DNA of 33,855 bases from JBBSMX01 sp038232935 (lineage in GTDB: Bacteria; Bacteroidota; Rhodothermia; Rhodothermales; JANQRZ01). The stretch lies in the NCBI GenBank assembly GCA_038232935.1, contig JBBSMX010000030.1, forward strand, positions 1 through 33,855, in the 5' to 3' direction. The notes beneath the pieces are model-generated. The model made no database searches, had not been told where the DNA came from, and saw only the letters and a program-made list of their open reading frames with translations. Positions 31,592-33,855 of this stretch are shown one piece after another. Position numbers and translations under genes: made by a program. Every line of letters starts with the position of its first letter. Positions within the stretch are counted from its first letter, which is position 1.

Positions 31592-31674
31592 GGGGGGATG
31601 GTGAAATGGTAGACACACGGCACTTAAAATGCTGTGGGCTAACGCCCGTGCGGGTTCGAATCCCGCTCCCCCTA
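31592..31674 (+). tRNA. tRNA-Leu (anticodon TAA)
   Basis: A full cloverleaf: acceptor GGGGGGA (31592-31598) paired with TCCCCCT (31667-31673) with a G-T at the 1:72 end, D-arm GTGAAATGGTAGACAC, anticodon stem CGGCA/TGCTG with loop CTTAAAA (anticodon TAA), long variable arm GGGCTAACGCCC and T-arm GCGGGTTCGAATCCCGC. The long variable arm and anticodon fit tRNA-Leu for UUA/UUG codons. CCA is not encoded (ACTA follows). Confidence 0.93.
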
Positions 31675-31710
31675 CTACGGACCAGGGCTGCCCCTGCTCC
31701 GTACGGAGCT

Positions 31711-31736
31711 TGCGGGTTCGAGTCCCGCTCTCGGCA
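31711..31736 (+). pseudogene. 3' remnant of a second tRNA
   Basis: GCGGGTTCGAGTCCCGC (31712-31728) is a perfect T-arm and is followed by TCTCGGC and a discriminator A (31736), the 3' half of an acceptor stem. The matching GCCGAGA, D-arm and anticodon arm are not present between the intact tRNA-Leu (ending 31674) and here. The preceding CTCCGTACGGAG (31697-31708) could be the variable arm of a type II tRNA, so a lost tRNA-Leu or tRNA-Ser is likely. Confidence 0.75.
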
Positions 31737-31761
31737 CTGCACGTCCACACGAAACCCTCGG

Positions 31762-31787
31762 CCACGCAGCCTCTCCGGCCTGCGTGG
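31762..31787 (-). terminator. Hairpin downstream of the anti-sigma gene / tRNA
   Basis: CCACGCAGCC and GGCCTGCGTGG form a stem of about ten pairs (one bulge) in the spacer between the tRNA remnant and the end of the anti-sigma gene. There is no T-tract, so termination is only a possibility. Nothing else is supported in 31737-31925; the small frames across it are not convincing. Confidence 0.35.
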
Positions 31788-31925
31788 AGTCGGAGGGGCC
31801 CGAGTCGAGCAGGGCGAGCATCATGTGCCGCGTGAGCACGCCGTACTCGGTACGGGCGATGCAGTACCCCCCTGCCATGGGTCTCCAGAGGTGTTACTTC
31901 GAGTGGGCAGCCGCCCTCGTGCTCC

Positions 31926-33065
31926 TCACTGCTGCTCCTCCAGGAGCCTCTTCTTTTTGTAGCTCAACCAGTACATCACATCGACGCCGAGGCGCTGTCG
32001 CCAAGCGTCGGCCATCTCTGGGTCGCGTGCTAGGACGCCGGTCCGCGTCACGCCGGGCGGCGGGGGGACCAGCGCGACGAGCCGGTCATAGACACGGCCC
32101 CGTTCACGTTCCTCCGTACGCCAGAGCAACTCCCAGAGCGTCAGCGCATCGGCAGGGCGGGCTTCGCTGAGAACTTCCGTGAGGGCCTCTGTGTCTCCGC
32201 GCTCGAAGTCGAAGCGGACCAGGGCGTCGCGGAGGGCCGGAGACGCCGCCTCCGAAAACGGCGTTCCCGGTACGCGGTCGGGCCGGGCCCGGACCAGCCA
32301 GCCGGCCGGGACGATGACTTCATGGGTCGCGCGCACGAAGCCGACGTAACCGGAGAGCACGTGCAGCAGGCTCGTCCCGCTGTCGTCCACCTCCAGCGTG
32401 TATTCGCACCCCAGGTCTACCGCCAGCCCAGCGGGCGTTTCGACGAAGAACCGCCGGGGCGGTGCCCAGATGCGCGCGTGGATGCGGCCCTGCGCTAGGG
32501 CCAGACGGTGATCCGTCGCCTTAGTCTCACGGAGTTGCAGGCGCGTGTCCGGGGCGAGCTCTACGTTCCCAATGCGGCCCACCTGCAGACGGGCGCGGGA
32601 TGCCGCGTCGGTTTCGAGCCACTCGCCCACCTGCAACGTACCCGTCTTCGTCAGCGCCGTTTCCCCGATGTGCGGCGTCCCCGCCAGTGCGGTGACTTCC
32701 CAGGCCGGACTGGAAAGGCCGCCACGCCACCAAAACGTGCCCAGGCCGATCAGCCCCACCACGGCAGCCGCGACCCCGAGTCGCCGCCAGGACGAAAAGC
32801 CACGCCTCACTGCGCGCATCGGTGCTTCGCGGGTACGGTCTGGCGGGACGATCTGTGCTTCAATGTCTTCCCAGAGATTGCGAGGGGGGGGTATGCTCCG
32901 GGGCAGGACGCTTAGTTCGGCCACCAGGGTATGGAGCCGCTCGAACTCAGCGCGGCAGGCCGGGCAACCCGACAGGTGCTGCTCCACCATGCCCTGCCGG
33001 GCAGCCGGCAGCGTACCGTCGAGGTAGTCGCTCAAGAGGAGGTCTACGTGGGGGGACGCGCTCAT
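31926..33065 (-). CDS. Anti-sigma factor with zinc-finger, TM and FecR-like domains
   Basis: A 379-residue membrane protein. The N-terminal zf-HC2/ZAS domain has H30xxxC34xxC37 (EQHLSGCPACRAEF), the sigma-binding fold. A single membrane segment lies at about 96-113 (LGVAAAVVGLIGLGTFWW). The periplasmic part contains a FecR-like beta region (LQVGEWLETDAASRARLQVG, IGNVELAPDTRLQLRE, FFVETPAGLAVDLGCEYTLE, SGYVGFVRATHEVIVPAGWL). The gene begins four bases after the sigma factor's stop codon, with GGAGA between, so both are made together. By family logic the protein holds the sigma factor at the membrane and releases it in response to an envelope signal. No TonB receptor gene is nearby, so this is not an ordinary iron-uptake FecIR locus. 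Confidence 0.9.
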   Translation of the reverse strand: MSASPHVDLLLSDYLDGTLPAARQGMVEQHLSGCPACRAEFERLHTLVAELSVLPRSIPPPRNLWEDIEAQIVPPDRTREAPMRAVRRGFSSWRRLGVAAAVVGLIGLGTFWWRGGLSSPAWEVTALAGTPHIGETALTKTGTLQVGEWLETDAASRARLQVGRIGNVELAPDTRLQLRETKATDHRLALAQGRIHARIWAPPRRFFVETPAGLAVDLGCEYTLEVDDSGTSLLHVLSGYVGFVRATHEVIVPAGWLVRARPDRVPGTPFSEAASPALRDALVRFDFERGDTEALTEVLSEARPADALTLWELLWRTEERERGRVYDRLVALVPPPPGVTRTGVLARDPEMADAWRQRLGVDVMYWLSYKKKRLLEEQQ

Positions 33066-33069
33066 CGTG

Positions 33070-33627
33070 TTATCTCCATCCAGTCAGCCTTGCTTTCAGG
33101 AGCGTCCTGGCCCGGTGCAGGTGCGCTTTCGAGGTGCCGGGGGCGATCCCCATCATCGCTCCGATTTCCGCGTGCTTGTAGCCCTCGATGTCGTGGAGCA
33201 CCAGCACAGCGCGGGCCTGCTCGGGGAGCGTCGCGATGCTCTTTTCGAGGTCCATCGTGGCTTCCGGAGCCGGTTGCGGAACCGGGTGGTCGAACGGGGT
33301 CAGGTCGTCCGTGCTGCGGACGCGCGCTTCGCGCCGTCGCGCCGAGCGTTGGGCGCTCAGCGCCACGTTGACGGCGATGCGGTGGAGCCACGTGGAGAAC
33401 GCGCTCTCCTCGCGGAAGCCGTCGAGGTGTTGCCAGGCGCGGACGAAGGCGTCTTGCGTGAGCGCTTCGGCCTCCCGTGTGTCGGTTGCCATCCGCAAGC
33501 ACACGGCGTAGACGTGCCCCACCTCCTGCTCATAGAGGCGTTCGAACGCCGTCGTATCCCCCGCCTGGGCGCGGCGGACGAGGACGAGCACCTCCTCAGA
33601 CGTCTCCAGACGTTCCTCCAAAAGCAT
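33070..33627 (-). CDS. ECF RNA polymerase sigma factor
   Basis: A 185-residue sigma factor from ATG 33627 (a GTG at 33633 would add two residues). Sigma region 2 spans about 15-90 (GDTTAFERLYEQEVGHVYAV, EAEALTQDAFVRAWQHLDGF, FSTWLHRIAVNVALSAQRSA), region 4 about 130-182 (LPEQARAVLVLHDIEGYKHA, EIGAMMGIAPGTSKAHLHRA). There is no region 3, as usual for extracytoplasmic-function sigma factors. It is the first gene of the sigma/anti-sigma operon. The upstream 90 bases up to the IS1595 end contain 'ctataaa' on the coding strand, a possible -10, but a self-recognised ECF promoter could not be identified. Confidence 0.95.
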   Translation of the reverse strand: MLLEERLETSEEVLVLVRRAQAGDTTAFERLYEQEVGHVYAVCLRMATDTREAEALTQDAFVRAWQHLDGFREESAFSTWLHRIAVNVALSAQRSARRREARVRSTDDLTPFDHPVPQPAPEATMDLEKSIATLPEQARAVLVLHDIEGYKHAEIGAMMGIAPGTSKAHLHRARTLLKARLTGWR

Positions 33628-33716
33628 CTCCACCGAATGCGGGTGCGCGAGTACGGACGCAGTCTACGAGTTGGATGCCGGTGGCTCCGGTAGGGTTTAT
33701 AGGGGGCATAATCTTT

Positions 33717-33855
33717 GGGGCTGACCTAGATAAGAGTCCAGCGGCGAAGTGTTTTCAGCAGTTCACGAGGGCTTCCGTAGTTGAAGCGCCATTCGCATTC
33801 CTTCAGAAACAGCTCGAAATGGACCTTCGGGATCCCATTATACTTCCGCAGGTGA
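33717..33855 (-). mobile_element. End of an IS1595-like insertion sequence
   Basis: The transposase 3' end (stop at 33726) is followed by GGGGCTGACC read on the plus strand from 33717, which is a likely terminal inverted repeat since IS ends lie close to the stop codon in this family. The other end and target duplication are outside the window. The element sits about 90 bases upstream of the ECF sigma gene. Confidence 0.55.
33726..33855 (-). CDS. IS1595-family transposase, C-terminal fragment (runs off window)
   Basis: The last 42 residues of a transposase are readable: HLRKYNGIPKVHFELFLKEC, then EWRFNYGSPRELLKTLRRWT, LI and a TAG stop. The 'R.(F/Y)NGI......LHLKECE(F/W)RFN' pattern is the characteristic end of IS1595/ISXO2-like DDE transposases. 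The rest lies beyond the right edge. The visible part is intact, so the element may be complete. Confidence 0.8.
   Translation of the reverse strand, partial: HLRKYNGIPKVHFELFLKECEWRFNYGSPRELLKTLRRWTLI

Noticed and set aside
31675..31878. A 67-codon minus-strand frame across the tRNA remnant
   Set aside because: It overlaps tRNA sequence and ends in residues derived from it (RAGLEPASSVRS type), a common artefact of translating tRNAs.

Overview
The window is GC-rich, densely coded DNA. Several families in it are typical of Bacteroidota: a DUF3078 protein, a type IX secretion (T9SS) plug lipoprotein of the DUF5103 type, a 58-residue histone H1-like protein, and a secreted S8 protease with a T9SS-type C-terminal domain. 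High GC together with these families suggests a Rhodothermales-like bacterium (Salinibacter/Rubricoccus relatives). This placement is inferred from gene content only.

Left edge (1-2440): an accessory patch. It holds the 5' end of an IS630-like transposase, an AT-rich OLD-family ATPase/nuclease gene broken by an in-frame TGA and apparently truncated by the IS, and a PIN-toxin/partner pair inserted directly behind dnaE. A second, diverged copy of the dnaE 3' end lies beyond that pair, so the module is flanked by direct repeats of the dnaE tail. This is the most unusual arrangement in the window.

Core region (2435-19576): dnaE (minus) is divergent from a degenerate amino-acid-kinase protein. 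The H1-like gene follows with its own promoter and terminator, then a DUF3078 protein, a membrane gluzincin with TPRs, the T9SS plug, a metzincin lipoprotein, a flavodoxin and an M14 carboxypeptidase (all plus). A minus-strand spmA-spmB-small protein group and a plus-strand secreted protein with two PPC-like domains complete this part. Several cell-surface or secreted proteins and proteases lie close together.

Right half (19638-31035): uvrC, an unusual methylmalonyl-CoA-epimerase/alpha-beta-hydrolase fusion and an uncharacterised acidic protein lie on the minus strand. An AI-2E family membrane protein lies on the plus strand. A minus-strand run follows: cytidine deaminase (with its active domain second), a CaCA antiporter, the S8 protease and a VWA membrane protein.

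Right edge (31099-33855): an HNH endonuclease, a complete tRNA-Leu(TAA) with a 3' remnant of another tRNA, an ECF sigma/anti-sigma pair, and the 3' end of an IS1595-like transposase. Both window edges are therefore insertion sequences.

Short interspersed palindromic repeats sit in several spacers (6.0-6.2, 8.27, 16.6-16.8 and 21.7-21.9 kb), and one appears to lie inside the S8 protease reading frame. I found no CRISPR array and no rRNA.
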